Positions 39,457 through 51,405 are shown, numbered from the stretch's first letter. The stretch: DNA of 64,000 nucleotides from Pseudomonas monteilii (GCA_001534745.1 CP013997.1:930001-994000), one strand, 5' to 3'. Program-made: numbers and translations. Notes: generated by a model not told the origin, from the letters alone.

Positions 39457-40179
39457 TTGAGCACTGCCGGACATTCGATTCTATTGGTCGACGATGACCA
39501 GGAGATTCGCGAACTGCTGCACACCTACCTCAGCCGTGCCGGCTTCGAGGTGCATGCCGTCGCCGACGGCCAGGCGTTTCGCCAGGCACTCGACACAGGG
39601 CACTGCGACCTGGTGATCCTGGACGTGATGCTGCCCGACGAGGATGGCTTCAGCCTGTGTCGGTGGACCCGCCAGCACCCCCGGCGGGGCCAGGTGCCGA
39701 TCATCATGCTGACCGCCAGCTCCGATGAAGCCGACCGCGTCATCGGCCTGGAGCTGGGGGCCGACGACTACCTGGGCAAGCCGTTCAGCCCACGCGAGCT
39801 GCAAGCTCGGATCAAGGCTCTGCTGCGTCGCTCGTCGTTCGCCCGCGACACCGGCTCGGCAGTGCTGATCTTCGATGACTGGCGCCTGGATACGGTCAGC
39901 CACCGGTTGTTCCACCGCGATGGCGAGGAAGTGCTGCTGTCCGGGGCGGACTTCGCCTTGCTCAAGCTGTTTCTCGAGCGCCCGCAGCAGATCCTCGACC
40001 GCGACACCATCGGCAACGTGACCCGTGGTCGCGAGCCGATGCCCCTGGACCGCGTGGTGGACATGGCGGTACGCCGCCTGCGTCAGCGCCTGCGCGACGT
40101 GGACCGGCCTGCACGGCTGATCCGTACCGTACGCGGGAGTGGCTACCTGCTGGCCGCGCATGTCAGCACCGGTCGCTGA
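39457..40179 (+). CDS. gltR: OmpR-family response regulator GltR (GtrR)
   Basis: 240 residues: a receiver domain with the phospho-acceptor Asp at about 53 (LVILDVMLPDEDG) and the LGADDYLGKPFS signature, then an OmpR winged helix (VVDMAVRRLRQRLRD, VRGSGYLL). It regulates the gts/oprB glucose uptake genes with GtrS. The start is a TTG at 39457: AAGGGAG lies 7 bases before it and no ATG or GTG fits the receiver N-terminus. The 3' end overlaps gtrS by 20 bases. Confidence 0.92.
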   Translation: MSTAGHSILLVDDDQEIRELLHTYLSRAGFEVHAVADGQAFRQALDTGHCDLVILDVMLPDEDGFSLCRWTRQHPRRGQVPIIMLTASSDEADRVIGLELGADDYLGKPFSPRELQARIKALLRRSSFARDTGSAVLIFDDWRLDTVSHRLFHRDGEEVLLSGADFALLKLFLERPQQILDRDTIGNVTRGREPMPLDRVVDMAVRRLRQRLRDVDRPARLIRTVRGSGYLLAAHVSTGR

Positions 40180-41605
40180 ACGTCGCTGGCGCCTGCTGCC
40201 GCGTTCGTTGCTGGGGCGCATGCTGCTGCTGACGCTGCTGGTGGTGGCGCTCGCCCAAGGGCTTTCGAGCCTGGTCTGGGTCTCGCAATGGCGCGCCAGC
40301 CAGGTGCAGGGGCTGCAGGCCAGCGCCGGCAGTCTGGCCCATTCCATGGGCGCCAGCGCCAGTTACCTGCGCTCGCTGCCGGTGGCCTACCGGCCCATGG
40401 TGCTGGACCAGTTGCGGCACATGGGCGGCACACGCTTCTTCGTCTCGCTCAACCAGCACGCGTTGCAGATGCGCACGTTGCCGGCGACGCCACGCAAGCA
40501 GGCCGTGATCGACGTGTTTCGTCAGGTGCTGAGCCAGCGCCTGGGCGAGGGTGTGCAGTTCGAGGTGAACTTCGTCAGCCCCGGCGAGCTGCGCATCTTC
40601 AACAGCGGCCTGCGCCTGGACGAGCTGCCACGCTCCTGGGCGCACTATTCCCTGACCCTGGAGCCGCTCGACCCGCCCGTACTGGTCACCCAGATCCGCC
40701 TGGCCGAGAGCGAGTGGCTGTACATCGCTTCGCTGCTGCCGGCGCCCTACACCGAGCCGGAGCCGCCCGACCTGCCACGTCAGCAATTGCTGTTCATGGT
40801 CATCACCAGCGTGCTGCTGTTGCTGTTCATCGGCCTGCTGGTGCACTGGCAGAGCCGCCCGCTCAAGCGCCTGGCCCGCGCGGCACGGGACATGTCGCTC
40901 AGCGGCGAGGTGGCACCGATACCGGTGGGTGGCGGCAGCGAGGTGGCGGACGTGGCGCGGGCCTTCAACAGCATGAGCGAGCGCATCACCCGCTACCTGA
41001 CCGAGCGGGGCCAGTTGTTCAGCGCGATCTCCCACGACCTGCGCACGCCGATCACCCGCCTGCGGCTGCGGGTCGAGCTGCTCGAGGACGAACAGGTGCA
41101 GGCCCGTTTCACCCGCGACCTCGACGAGCTGGAACTGCTGGTCAAGGGTGCGCTGCAATGCGTGAAGGACACCGACATCCACGAGAACATCGAGCCGGTG
41201 GACCTCGACCACGTGTTGCAGCTGCTGGCCGAGCCTTACCTGGAGGACGGGCGCGTCACCTTGGAGGGCCGCAGCCTGTCAGCGTATCCCGGCAAGCCTT
41301 TGGCGCTGCGGCGCTGCATCGGCAACCTGATCGACAACGCCATCAAGTACGGCGAACGTGCCCACCTGCGGGTGCTCGACAGCCCCAGCGGTTTCGTCCT
41401 GCAGGTCGACGACCAGGGGCCGGGCGTGCCGGCCCAGCAACTGGAGCAGGTCTTCGAGCCCCATGTCCGTCTGGGCCAGCAGCAGCAAGGGTATGGCCTG
41501 GGGCTGGGCATCGCGCGCAACATCGCCCACAGCCACGGCGGCGAAGTGAGCCTGCTCAACCTGCGCCAGGGCGGCCTGCGCGTGACCTTGAGCCTGCCCC
41601 GGTGA
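40160..41605 (+). CDS. gtrS: Sensor histidine kinase GtrS
   Basis: 481 residues: TM1 at about 15-38, a periplasmic sensor domain, TM2 at about 215-236, HAMP, the dimerisation/phospho-acceptor helix (ISHDLRTPITRLRLRVE) and the ATPase domain (NLIDNAIKYG, DQGPGVP, GYGLGLGIARN). In pseudomonads GtrS senses 2-ketogluconate and 6-phosphogluconate and phosphorylates GltR. The start is ATG 40160, inside gltR; a TTG/ATG extension seven codons earlier is less likely. Confidence 0.92.
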   Translation: MSAPVAERRWRLLPRSLLGRMLLLTLLVVALAQGLSSLVWVSQWRASQVQGLQASAGSLAHSMGASASYLRSLPVAYRPMVLDQLRHMGGTRFFVSLNQHALQMRTLPATPRKQAVIDVFRQVLSQRLGEGVQFEVNFVSPGELRIFNSGLRLDELPRSWAHYSLTLEPLDPPVLVTQIRLAESEWLYIASLLPAPYTEPEPPDLPRQQLLFMVITSVLLLLFIGLLVHWQSRPLKRLARAARDMSLSGEVAPIPVGGGSEVADVARAFNSMSERITRYLTERGQLFSAISHDLRTPITRLRLRVELLEDEQVQARFTRDLDELELLVKGALQCVKDTDIHENIEPVDLDHVLQLLAEPYLEDGRVTLEGRSLSAYPGKPLALRRCIGNLIDNAIKYGERAHLRVLDSPSGFVLQVDDQGPGVPAQQLEQVFEPHVRLGQQQQGYGLGLGIARNIAHSHGGEVSLLNLRQGGLRVTLSLPR

Positions 41606-41628
41606 GTCATGGGCCATTGGCCATGCAA

Positions 41629-41646
41629 TGTCACCATCCTGTGACA
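41629..41646. promoter_or_regulatory. Inverted repeat upstream of gtsA
   Basis: A perfect TGTCAC-N6-GTGACA palindrome lies 24 bases after the gtrS stop and 130 bases before gtsA. It could be a GltR operator or a weak gtrS terminator (TTTCTCC follows). The sequence does not decide between them. Confidence 0.4.
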
Positions 41647-41776
41647 TTTCTCCAACCTTTCGTGACCTGGCAGCTGTGTTGGCGTGGTTAGACTCTTTGC
41701 CCAATACCGGCCATGCCGTCATGGCCTGAATCGTTCGCTCGAAACGACTTCGCATAACAACAACAAGGTATTGCCC

Positions 41777-43039
41777 ATGACTACGTTCACTCGTATCGCT
41801 GCTGCCATTTCCCTCGCTTCGCTGATGCCTCTGGCGGCCTTCGCCGACGACCAGGGCACCGTCGAGGTGCTGCACTGGTGGACTTCTGGCGGTGAAGCCG
41901 CCGCCGTCAAGACCCTCAAGGACCAGATCGTCAAGGATGGTTTCACCTGGAAGGACAATGCCGTCGCCGGTGGCGGTGGTGCGGCGGCCATGACCGTGCT
42001 CAAGACCCGCGCGGTCGCCGGCAACCCGCCTGCCGCCGCCCAGATCAAGGGGCCGGACATCCAGGAGTGGGGCGCCCTTGGCCTGCTCACCAACCTGGAC
42101 GAGGTCGCCAAGGCCAACCAGTGGGACGCGCTGCTGCCGGCCAAGGTCGCCGGCATCATGAAGTACGACGGTCACTACGTGGCCGTGCCGGTGAACATCC
42201 ACCGGGCCAACTGGCTGTGGATCAACCCGGCCGTCTTCGAAAAGGCCGGCGCCAGCGTGCCGACCACCCTCGACGAACTGTTCGTCGCCGCCGACAAGCT
42301 CAAGGCCGCCGGCTTCCAGCCGCTGGCCCACGGCGGCCAACCCTGGCAGGACAGCACGGTATTCGAAGACGTGGTGCTGAGTGTGCTGGGGCCGGTCGGC
42401 TACCACCGTGCATTCGTCGATCTCGACCCCGAGACCCTAACCGGTCCGGACATGGTCAAGGCCTTCAGCGTCCTGCAACGGCTCGGCACCTACATGGACC
42501 CGAACCGCGCCGGGCGTGACTGGAACATCGCCGCCGCCGAGGTCATCAACGGCAAGGCCGGCATGCAGATCATGGGCGACTGGGCCAAGAGCGAGTGGAC
42601 CGCCGCCGGCAAGGTAGCGGGCAAGGACTATCAGTGCGTACCGTTCCCCGGCACCCAGGGCAGCTTCACCTACAACATCGATTCGCTGGCCATGTTCCAG
42701 CTCAAGAACGACAAAGACATCGCCGCGCAGAACGACCTGGCCAAGGTCGCCCTGGAACCTGCCTTCCAGACCGCCTTCAACCAGGCCAAGGGTTCGTTGC
42801 CGGTGCGCCAGGACATGGCCATGGACGCCTTCGACGCCTGCACCCAGCAGTCCTCCAAGGACTTCAAGCAGGCCGAGCAGGGCGATGGCCTGCAGCCGAG
42901 CATGGCGCACAACATGGCCTCCTCGCTGGCCGTGCAGGGCGCCATCTTCGATGTGGTCACCAACTTCATGAACGATCCCAAGGCCGACCCGGCCAAGGCC
43001 GCTCAGCAGCTGAACGCGGCGATCAAGGCCGCGCGCTGA
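41777..43039 (+). CDS. gtsA: Glucose/mannose ABC transporter, substrate-binding protein
   Basis: 420 residues with a clean signal peptide (cleavage after AFA, about residue 23). A sugar-type (family 1) periplasmic binding fold follows: [15 protein letters not shown] at the mature N-terminus, an Ala/Gly-rich hinge, and the aromatic [13 protein letters not shown] segment. It captures glucose in the periplasm for GtsBC. It is first of a gtsABCD-oprB operon directly after the GltR/GtrS genes. Confidence 0.93.
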   Translation: MTTFTRIAAAISLASLMPLAAFADDQGTVEVLHWWTSGGEAAAVKTLKDQIVKDGFTWKDNAVAGGGGAAAMTVLKTRAVAGNPPAAAQIKGPDIQEWGALGLLTNLDEVAKANQWDALLPAKVAGIMKYDGHYVAVPVNIHRANWLWINPAVFEKAGASVPTTLDELFVAADKLKAAGFQPLAHGGQPWQDSTVFEDVVLSVLGPVGYHRAFVDLDPETLTGPDMVKAFSVLQRLGTYMDPNRAGRDWNIAAAEVINGKAGMQIMGDWAKSEWTAAGKVAGKDYQCVPFPGTQGSFTYNIDSLAMFQLKNDKDIAAQNDLAKVALEPAFQTAFNQAKGSLPVRQDMAMDAFDACTQQSSKDFKQAEQGDGLQPSMAHNMASSLAVQGAIFDVVTNFMNDPKADPAKAAQQLNAAIKAAR

Positions 43040-43109
43040 CGCGTTCGCGTGACGGGTGCGTGACGGCTTGACGCCGCGCACCCTGCCTCTCGTTTCTGGA
43101 GATCCGAGC

Positions 43110-44018
43110 ATGACCACAGTCGCCGCCCCGTCGCGGGCCGCACCCCTGGACGCGTTGCAGCGCTGGCTACCGAAACTGGTGCTGGCGCCCAGCATGCTGA
43201 TCGTCCTGGTGGGCTTTTACGGTTACATCCTCTGGACACTGGTGTTGTCCTTCACCCGCTCGACCTTCATGCCCAACTACCGGTGGGCAGGGTTCGAGCA
43301 GTACATCAAGTTGCTGGGCAACGACCGTTGGTGGGTCGCCAGCAAGAACCTGCTGGTGTTCGGCAGCCTGTTCATCGGCATCAGCCTGGTGATCGGCGTG
43401 GTCCTGGCCGTGCTGCTGGACCAGCGCATCCGCCGGGAAGGGTTCATCCGCACGGTGTACCTCTATCCCATGGCGCTGTCGATGATCGTCACCGGCACCG
43501 CCTGGCAGTGGTTGCTCAACCCAGGCCTGGGCCTGGACAAGCTGCTGCGCGACTGGGGCTGGGAAGGCTTTCGCTTCGACTGGCTGGTCGACCCGGACCG
43601 GGTCATCTACTGCCTGGTGATCGCCGCGGTCTGGCAGGCGTCGGGTTTCGTCATGGCGCTGTTCCTGGCCGGCTTGCGCGGTGTCGACCCCTCGATCGTG
43701 CGCGCAGCGCAGATCGATGGTGCCAGCCTGCCACGCATCTACCTGCGCATCGTCCTGCCGAGCCTGCGCCCGGTGTTCTTCAGCGCGGTGATGATCCTGG
43801 CGCACATCGCCATCAAGAGTTTCGACCTGGTGGCGGCGATGACCGCAGGCGGGCCGGGCTACGCCTCGGACCTGCCGGCAATGTTCATGTACTCGTTCAC
43901 CTTCAGCCGCGGGCAGATGGGCATGGGTTCGGCCAGCGCGATCCTGATGCTCGCCGCGATCCTGGCCATCCTCGTGCCGTATCTGTACTCCGAACTCAGG
44001 AACAAGCGCCATGACTAG
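43110..44018 (+). CDS. gtsB: Glucose ABC transporter permease GtsB
   Basis: 302 residues with six membrane helices (MalF-like) and the cytoplasmic EAA loop at about 208-227 (AAQIDGASLPRIYLRIVLP) that docks on the ATPase GtsD. TGGAG precedes the ATG at 43110. It pairs with gtsC, whose start overlaps the gtsB end by 8 bases. Confidence 0.92.
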   Translation: MTTVAAPSRAAPLDALQRWLPKLVLAPSMLIVLVGFYGYILWTLVLSFTRSTFMPNYRWAGFEQYIKLLGNDRWWVASKNLLVFGSLFIGISLVIGVVLAVLLDQRIRREGFIRTVYLYPMALSMIVTGTAWQWLLNPGLGLDKLLRDWGWEGFRFDWLVDPDRVIYCLVIAAVWQASGFVMALFLAGLRGVDPSIVRAAQIDGASLPRIYLRIVLPSLRPVFFSAVMILAHIAIKSFDLVAAMTAGGPGYASDLPAMFMYSFTFSRGQMGMGSASAILMLAAILAILVPYLYSELRNKRHD

Positions 44019-44847
44019 TCTTCGCTGGTACGCCCCCAGCCGCCTGGCCATCCATGCCACCTTGCTGGCGGCCTGCGCCCTCTACCTGATCCCCTTGGTG
44101 GTGATGCTGCTGACCAGCGTCAAGTCGCCCGAGGACATCCGCACCGGCAACCTGCTGAGCTGGCCCGACGTGATCACCGGGATCGGCTGGCTGAAAGCCT
44201 GGGACGCGGTGAACGGGCACTTCTGGAACTCGGTGAAGATCACCGTGCCTGCCGTGCTGATCTCCACGCTGGTCGGTGCCCTGAACGGCTACGTGCTGTC
44301 GATGTGGCGCTTTCGTGGCTCGCAGGTGTTCTTCGGCCTGCTGCTGTTCGGCTGCTTCCTGCCGTTCCAGACCGTCCTGCTGCCGGCGTCCTTCACCCTC
44401 GGCAAGCTGGGCCTGGCCAGCAGCACGCTCGGCCTGGTGCTGGTGCACGTGGTCTACGGCCTGGCCTTCACCACCCTGTTCTTCCGCAACTACTACTGCA
44501 GCGTGCCGCTGGCGCTGGTGCAGGCAGCGCGGCTGGATGGCGCGGGGTTCTTCACCATCTTCACGCGCATCCTGCTGCCGATGTCGTTGCCGATCATCAT
44601 GGTGTGCCTGATCTGGCAGTTCACCCAGATCTGGAACGACTTCCTGTTCGGCGTGGTGTTCGCCAGCGGCGATGCGCAACCGATCACCGTGGCCTTGAAC
44701 AACCTGGTCAACACCAGCACCGGGGTCAAGGAATACAACGTCGACATGGCAGCGGCACTGATCGCCGGGTTACCGACCCTGCTGGTCTACGTCGTGGCTG
44801 GCAAATATTTCCTGCGCGGCCTCACCGCCGGCGCGGTCAAGGGGTGA
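44011..44847 (+). CDS. gtsC: Glucose ABC transporter permease GtsC
   Basis: 278 residues, MalG-like, six membrane helices, with its EAA loop at about 170-190 (AARLDGAGFFTIFTRILLP). The start overlaps gtsB by 8 bases, and the gtsD ATG follows 3 bases after the stop. It forms the translocation pore with GtsB. Confidence 0.92.
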   Translation: MTSLRWYAPSRLAIHATLLAACALYLIPLVVMLLTSVKSPEDIRTGNLLSWPDVITGIGWLKAWDAVNGHFWNSVKITVPAVLISTLVGALNGYVLSMWRFRGSQVFFGLLLFGCFLPFQTVLLPASFTLGKLGLASSTLGLVLVHVVYGLAFTTLFFRNYYCSVPLALVQAARLDGAGFFTIFTRILLPMSLPIIMVCLIWQFTQIWNDFLFGVVFASGDAQPITVALNNLVNTSTGVKEYNVDMAAALIAGLPTLLVYVVAGKYFLRGLTAGAVKG

Positions 44848-44850
44848 GAC

Positions 44851-46005
<1,155 letters not shown>

Positions 46006-46045
46006 TACGCGTTGGGATACCCATAACAAGAAGAGGAAACACATC

Positions 46046-47389
46046 ATGGAGCAGTGCAAACGCATGGGGGCGCTGGGAGCGCTGGGTCTGCTGGGCATCA
46101 TCGCCAGCGGCGAAGCTCAGGCATTCGAACCGTTCGCGACGGATTCACCCTGGATGAGCGGGGATTGGGGCGGCACCCGCACCGAGTTGATCGAGAAGGG
46201 GTACAACTTCAGCCTGCAGTACGTGGGCGAGGCAGCGACCAACGTGCATGGCGGTTACGACCATGACCGCACGGCACGCTACAGCGACCAGTTCGCCTTC
46301 GGCCTGCTGACGGACCTGGACAAGATGCTGGGCTGGCAGAATGCCGAGTTCAAGATCGCCGTCACCGAGCGCAGCGGGCGCAACCTGTCCAATGACCGCA
46401 TCGGCGATCCGCGCGCGGGCCACTTGAGCTCGGTGCAGGAAGTGTGGGGGCGTGGCCAGACCTGGCGTCTGACGCAGATGTGGTTCCGCCAGACCTACCT
46501 GGACGGCGCCCTGGACCTCAAGGTCGGGCGCTACGGGCCAGGCGAGGAGTTCAACAGCTTCCCGTGCGAGTTCCAGAACTTGGCGCTGTGCGGCTCCCAG
46601 GTCGGCAACTGGGTCGGCGACATCTGGTACAACTGGCCCGTGAGCCAGTGGGGCGGGCGCCTGAAGTACAACGTCTCGCCCGAGCTGGCGGTACAGGTAG
46701 GGGTGTTCGAGCAGAACCCGTCCAACCTCGAAACCGGCAACGGCTTCAAGCTGAGCGGCAGCGGCAGTCGCGGCACGATCGTGCCGGTCGAACTGATCTG
46801 GTCCCCGCGTCCGGGTGGGTTGCCGGGCGAGTACCGCCTGGGCTACTACCGCAGCAGCGCGTCGGCGGACGATCTGCACAAGGACGTCGACGGTCAGGAG
46901 CAGGCGCTCACCGGCAAGGCCTTCAAGTCCCATGGCAGCAAGCACGGGGCGTGGTTGGTCGCACAGCAGCAGCTGACCTCCCGGGCGTCGGACGCCAGCC
47001 GTGGCCTGAGCGTGTTCGCCAACGCCACCGTGCACGACAAGTCGACCAACCTGATCGACAACTACCAGCAGCTCGGCGTGCTCTATACCGGCGCCTTCGA
47101 TGCCCGTCCCAAGGACGTGATCGGTCTGGGCGTGGCCCGCATCCATGTCAACGAGGATGTGCGCAAGCGGGCCACGCTGCTCAACACCCTCAGTGGCATC
47201 GACGACTACGACAACCCCGGGTTCGTGCCGCTGCGCGGCAGCGAATACGACGCCGAACTCTACTATGGCGTGCACGTCACCGATTGGCTGACCGTGCGCC
47301 CCAACGTGCAGTTCATCAAGCGTCCCGGCGGTGTCAGCCAGGTCGATGACGCCTGGGTCATGGGCCTGAAGGTCTCCTCGACCTTCTGA
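46046..47389 (+). CDS. oprB: Carbohydrate-selective outer-membrane porin OprB
   Basis: 447 residues with a signal peptide (cut after AQA, about residue 26). The OprB family opening SPWMSGDWGGTRTELIEKGYNF is recognisable, followed by alternating beta strands, and the chain ends in Phe (KVSSTF), the BAM recognition residue. It forms the glucose-induced pore feeding GtsA. AAGAGGA precedes the ATG. It is the last gene of the gts operon and converges with hexR. Confidence 0.93.
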   Translation: MEQCKRMGALGALGLLGIIASGEAQAFEPFATDSPWMSGDWGGTRTELIEKGYNFSLQYVGEAATNVHGGYDHDRTARYSDQFAFGLLTDLDKMLGWQNAEFKIAVTERSGRNLSNDRIGDPRAGHLSSVQEVWGRGQTWRLTQMWFRQTYLDGALDLKVGRYGPGEEFNSFPCEFQNLALCGSQVGNWVGDIWYNWPVSQWGGRLKYNVSPELAVQVGVFEQNPSNLETGNGFKLSGSGSRGTIVPVELIWSPRPGGLPGEYRLGYYRSSASADDLHKDVDGQEQALTGKAFKSHGSKHGAWLVAQQQLTSRASDASRGLSVFANATVHDKSTNLIDNYQQLGVLYTGAFDARPKDVIGLGVARIHVNEDVRKRATLLNTLSGIDDYDNPGFVPLRGSEYDAELYYGVHVTDWLTVRPNVQFIKRPGGVSQVDDAWVMGLKVSSTF

Positions 47390-47397
47390 GTGACCTT

Positions 47398-48270
47398 TCA
47401 GCCAAGGTCGCTATCCTCGACGGGGTAGCGACTGGCGTTGAGGCTTTCCTTGATCTTGCGCAGGTGTGGCTGGAAATCCACGCCACGGCGCAGGGTCATG
47501 CCGGTGGCCAGCACATCGAGCACGGTCAGCTGGATGATGCGCGAGGTCATCGGCATGTAGATGTCGGTGTCTTCGGGCAGCGGGATGTGCAGGCTCAGGC
47601 TGCAGGCCTGGGACAGCGGCGAACCGGCCGCGGTCAGGCCAAGCACCGAGGCGCCGTTTTCCCGGGCGAGCCGTGCCACGTCCACCAGCTCGCGCGTGCG
47701 GCCGGTGTAGGAAATGATCACGAACAGATCCCCCGTGTGCGCCACTGAAGCCAGCATTCGCTGCATCAGCACGTCAGCGTGGGCGGAGACCGCCAGGTTG
47801 AAGCGGAAGAACTTGTGCTGGGCATCCAGGGCCACCGGCGCCGAAGCACCCAGGCCGAAGAAATGGATCTGCCGCGCCTGGATCATCATGTCCACCGCAC
47901 GGCTGACCTGCTGCGGGTCGAGCTGCTGGCAGGCGCTGTCCAGCGACGCGATGGCGCTGCCGAAGATCTTCTGCGTGTAGGCCGCCGGATCGTCGTCCTC
48001 GGCGACCGCACGGCTCACGTAGGCCGCGCCGCTGGCCAGGCTCTGGGCCAGTTGCAGCTTGAGTTCGGGGTAGCCGCTGACGCCGAAGGAGCGGCAGAAA
48101 CGGTTGACGGTCGGTTCGCTGACCTTCGCCGCCTGGGCCAGCGCCGCGATGCTGAAGCGCGTGGCTTGCTGGGGGTTGAGCAGGATGACTTCGGCCACCT
48201 TGCGTTCGGCCTTGTTCAGTTCCTCGAGGCGTCCCTGGATCTGTTCCAGGAGATTTCGCACACGGTCCAT
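47398..48270 (-). CDS. hexR: RpiR-family repressor HexR
   Basis: 290 residues: an N-terminal RpiR HTH (about 1-77, [20 protein letters not shown]) and a C-terminal SIS sugar-phosphate domain (about 125-265, [11 protein letters not shown] and [12 protein letters not shown]). It represses edd, gap and zwf and is released by KDPG. The start ATG at 48270 has AGGA upstream; the 33-codon extension is not conserved. It is divergent from zwf, with an operator between them. Confidence 0.95.
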   Translation of the reverse strand: MDRVRNLLEQIQGRLEELNKAERKVAEVILLNPQQATRFSIAALAQAAKVSEPTVNRFCRSFGVSGYPELKLQLAQSLASGAAYVSRAVAEDDDPAAYTQKIFGSAIASLDSACQQLDPQQVSRAVDMMIQARQIHFFGLGASAPVALDAQHKFFRFNLAVSAHADVLMQRMLASVAHTGDLFVIISYTGRTRELVDVARLARENGASVLGLTAAGSPLSQACSLSLHIPLPEDTDIYMPMTSRIIQLTVLDVLATGMTLRRGVDFQPHLRKIKESLNASRYPVEDSDLG

Positions 48271-48387
48271 GGGGTGTCCTTGAGTCGAGAGGCGACCGAC
48301 TGGCGAAGCAGCGGGCCGTTTGTGAGGTCTATCGTACTTGCAGCCGTCATGCGTGCACCACCTGTACACACGCGGCGCTCGAAAATG

Positions 48388-48402
48388 TTGTGTTTATTAC
48401 TA
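48388..48402. promoter_or_regulatory. HexR operator upstream of zwf
   Basis: TTGT-N7-ACTA, one base off the TTGT-N7-ACAA consensus, in the hexR-zwf gap. A TTGAAA-N17-TATTCC sigma-70-like pair (48,412-48,440) lies just downstream toward zwf. Confidence 0.6.
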
Positions 48403-48470
48403 CATATTCCCTTGAAAAAAAGCCAATGAACCGGTATTCCTAGGGTCAATTTATGAAAGAACCCAACATC

Positions 48471-49943
48471 ATGCCTGCGATCAACGTAGAACCTTGTACC
48501 TTCGGCCTGTTCGGCGCCCTTGGCGATCTGGCGCTGCGCAAGCTGTTCCCGGCGTTGTACCAGCTTGATCGGGCAGGCCTGCTGCACCCGGATACCCGGT
48601 TGCTGGCCCTGGCACGCGAGGCGGGCAGCGACGACGCGCACCTGGCGTCGATCGAAAGTCACCTGCGCCGCTACCTGCCTGCCACCGATGTGGACGAGAC
48701 CGCCGTGCAGGGCTTCATGGCCCGCATCACCTACCTGCACCTGGATTTTCTCGAGCGCGAGGGCTACCGGCGCCTGGCCGACACGGTCACGCCCGAGCAA
48801 CCCCTGATCGCCTACTTCGCCACCGCCGCCGCCGTATACGGCGCTATCTGCGAGCACCTTGACGGGGTCGGCCTCGCCGAGCGCACCCGCGTGGTCCTGG
48901 AAAAGCCCATCGGCCATGACCTGGAGTCGTCGCGCCGGGTGAACGATGCCGTGGCCCGGTACTTCCCGGAGAACCGCGTCTACCGCATCGACCATTACCT
49001 GGGCAAGGAGACCGTGCAGAACCTCATTGCCCTGCGCTTTGCCAACAGCCTGTTCGAGACCCAGTGGAACCAGAACTCCATCTCCCACGTGGAAATCACC
49101 GTGGCGGAGAAAGTCGGCATCGAAGGCCGCTGGGGCTATTTCGACAAGGCCGGGCAACTGCGCGACATGATCCAGAACCACCTGCTGCAGCTGCTGTGCC
49201 TGATCGCCATGGACCCGCCGGGCGATCTCTCGGCCGACAGCATCCGTGACGAGAAGGTCAAGGTGCTCAAGGCCCTGGCGCCGATCACCGGCGAGGGGCT
49301 GGGCAGCCGCGTGGTACGTGGGCAGTACATCGCCGGACACAGCGACGGCCAGCCCGTGCCGGGATACCTGGACGAGGACAATGCCAACAGCCAGAGCGAC
49401 ACCGAAACCTTCGTCGCCCTGCGCGCCGACATCCGCAACTGGCGCTGGTCAGGGGTGCCGTTCTATTTGCGCACCGGCAAGCGCATGCCGCAAAAGCTGT
49501 CGCAGATCGTCATTCACTTCAAGGAACCGACGCACTACATCTTCGCCCCGGAGCAGCGCCTGCAGATCGGCAACAAGCTGGTCATTCGCCTGCAACCGGA
49601 CGAGGGCATTTCCTTGCGGGTGATGACCAAGGAGCAGGGCCTGGACAAAGGCATGCACCTGCGCAGCGACCTGCTGCAGCTGCACTTCTCCGACACCTGG
49701 CGCCGCAGTGCCCGCATTCCCGATGCCTACGAACGGTTGTTGCTGGAAGTGATGCGCGGCAACCAGAACCTGTTCGTGCGCAAGGACGAGATCGAGCACG
49801 CCTGGACATGGTGTGACCAGCTGATCGCCGGCTGGCAGCAGGCGGGCGACACACCCCGGCCCTATGCGGCCGGTTCCTGGGGGCCGATGAGTGCGGTCGC
49901 CCTGATTACACGCGATGGGAGGTCATGGTATGGCGATATCTGA
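48471..49943 (+). CDS. zwf: Glucose-6-phosphate 1-dehydrogenase
   Basis: 490 residues; oxidises glucose-6-phosphate to 6-phosphogluconolactone with NADP+ or NAD+. The coenzyme motif [12 protein letters not shown], the substrate signature RIDHYLGKE (about residue 174) and [15 protein letters not shown] are complete. Two starts are possible: ATG 48453 adds six residues, and ATG 48471 gives the family N-terminus and is chosen. First of zwf-pgl-eda; the pgl start lies 14 bases inside its 3' end. Confidence 0.95.
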   Translation: MPAINVEPCTFGLFGALGDLALRKLFPALYQLDRAGLLHPDTRLLALAREAGSDDAHLASIESHLRRYLPATDVDETAVQGFMARITYLHLDFLEREGYRRLADTVTPEQPLIAYFATAAAVYGAICEHLDGVGLAERTRVVLEKPIGHDLESSRRVNDAVARYFPENRVYRIDHYLGKETVQNLIALRFANSLFETQWNQNSISHVEITVAEKVGIEGRWGYFDKAGQLRDMIQNHLLQLLCLIAMDPPGDLSADSIRDEKVKVLKALAPITGEGLGSRVVRGQYIAGHSDGQPVPGYLDEDNANSQSDTETFVALRADIRNWRWSGVPFYLRTGKRMPQKLSQIVIHFKEPTHYIFAPEQRLQIGNKLVIRLQPDEGISLRVMTKEQGLDKGMHLRSDLLQLHFSDTWRRSARIPDAYERLLLEVMRGNQNLFVRKDEIEHAWTWCDQLIAGWQQAGDTPRPYAAGSWGPMSAVALITRDGRSWYGDI

Positions 49944-50643
49944 ACTGCAACTGCCGGCCAACGTGCAGGCACATACGTTCACCGAGGCCAGCGCCCTGGC
50001 CACCGGCCTGGCCCAGGACGTGGCCGAGCGGCTGCGTCAGGCCATCGAAGCCAAGGGGCAGGCGACCGTGGTGCTGTCCGGCGGTCGCAGCCCGGTACCG
50101 TTTCTCGAGGTCTTGTCCGGTCAGTCGCTGGACTGGTCCAAGGTGGTGGTGAGCCTGGCCGACGAGCGTTGGGTGCCGGTGGAACACGCCGACAGCAATG
50201 CCGGGCTGCTGCGCCGGCATCTGCTCAAGGGGGAGGCGGCCAAGGCACGCTTCGTGGGCCTGTACCGGGCGGCTGACACCCTGGACGCCGCTGCCGAGGC
50301 GGCCGACCGCGCCCTGGTCGATCTGCCGCCGATCGATGTACTGGTCCTTGGCATGGGCGACGACGGTCATACCGCTTCGCTGTTCCCGGCCAGCCCGCAG
50401 GTACGCGCCGGGCTGCAGCGCACCGGTGAGCACCGCTGCCTGCCGATGCTTGCGCCCAGTGTCCCCCACCAACGCTTGAGCATGACCCGCGCGCTGCTGG
50501 CCACTGCCGCCTTCACGGCCTTGTCCGTGCAAGGGCAGGGCAAGCTCGCGACCCTGCGCGAGGCACTGGCCGGCGACGATGCCGTGTCGATGCCCATCCG
50601 CGCGTTTCTTCAGGACCCGTTGCATCTGTACTGGTGCCCATGA
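49930..50643 (+). CDS. pgl: 6-Phosphogluconolactonase
   Basis: 237 residues; hydrolyses the lactone made by Zwf to 6-phosphogluconate. The Pgl/NagB fold shows [20 protein letters not shown] and the active-site [20 protein letters not shown] lies 7-8 bases before ATG 49930. It overlaps zwf by 14 bases, so expression is coupled. Confidence 0.95.
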   Translation: MAISELQLPANVQAHTFTEASALATGLAQDVAERLRQAIEAKGQATVVLSGGRSPVPFLEVLSGQSLDWSKVVVSLADERWVPVEHADSNAGLLRRHLLKGEAAKARFVGLYRAADTLDAAAEAADRALVDLPPIDVLVLGMGDDGHTASLFPASPQVRAGLQRTGEHRCLPMLAPSVPHQRLSMTRALLATAAFTALSVQGQGKLATLREALAGDDAVSMPIRAFLQDPLHLYWCP

Positions 50644-50660
50644 GCCAAGGATCCCCAGCC

Positions 50661-51335
50661 ATGCCCACGCTTGAACGTCCCCAGCCTCTGCTGACCATGC
50701 CCGAAAAGATGGCGCGCATCGACGCCCTGTGCGAGCGTGCCCGCATCTTGCCGGTCATCACCATCGCCCGCGAACAGGACATCCTGCCGCTGGCCGACGC
50801 CCTGGCCGAGGGCGGCATTCGTACGCTCGAAGTGACCTTGCGCTCAGAACATGGCCTCAAGGCCATCGAAGTGCTGCGCGAGCAGCGGCCCGAGCTGTGC
50901 GTGGGTGCTGGCACCGTGCTCGATTGCAAAATGTTCGCTGCCGTGCAGGCGGCCGGCGCGCAGTTCGTGGTGACCCCCGGCATCACGCCGGACCTGCTCA
51001 AGGCCGGGGTCGAGGGCGATATTCCGCTGCTGCCCGGTATCAGCACGCCTTCGGAGATCATGGCGGGCTATGCACTGGGCTACCGTCGCTTCAAGCTGTT
51101 CCCGGCCGAAATCTCCGGTGGCGTCGCCGCCATCAAGGCCTTCGCCGGCCCCTTCGGCGACATTCGCTTCTGCCCCACGGGCGGCGTGAATGCCAGCAAT
51201 GCACGCCATTACATGGCCCTGCCCAACGTCATGTGCGTGGGCGGCACCTGGATGCTCGACAGCAGCTGGATCAAGAACGGTGACTGGGGTCGCATCACCG
51301 AGTGCAGTGCCGAGGCGATGGCCCTGTTCGACTGA
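50661..51335 (+). CDS. eda: KDPG aldolase (2-keto-3-deoxy-6-phosphogluconate aldolase)
   Basis: 224 residues; cleaves KDPG to pyruvate and glyceraldehyde-3-phosphate, the last Entner-Doudoroff step. This TIM-barrel class I aldolase has the catalytic Glu in TLEVTLRS, VGAGTVL, and the Schiff-base Lys in FKLFPAE (about residue 145). AAGGA precedes the ATG, 17 bases after pgl. It is last in the operon and is followed by a bidirectional terminator. Confidence 0.95.
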   Translation: MPTLERPQPLLTMPEKMARIDALCERARILPVITIAREQDILPLADALAEGGIRTLEVTLRSEHGLKAIEVLREQRPELCVGAGTVLDCKMFAAVQAAGAQFVVTPGITPDLLKAGVEGDIPLLPGISTPSEIMAGYALGYRRFKLFPAEISGGVAAIKAFAGPFGDIRFCPTGGVNASNARHYMALPNVMCVGGTWMLDSSWIKNGDWGRITECSAEAMALFD

Positions 51336-51405
51336 GGGTACGGGGTCGAGCGCTCGATCTGCAGGGCGCTTACGGAATCCCACGCGTTCGAGCAGCCAGA
51401 AACGG

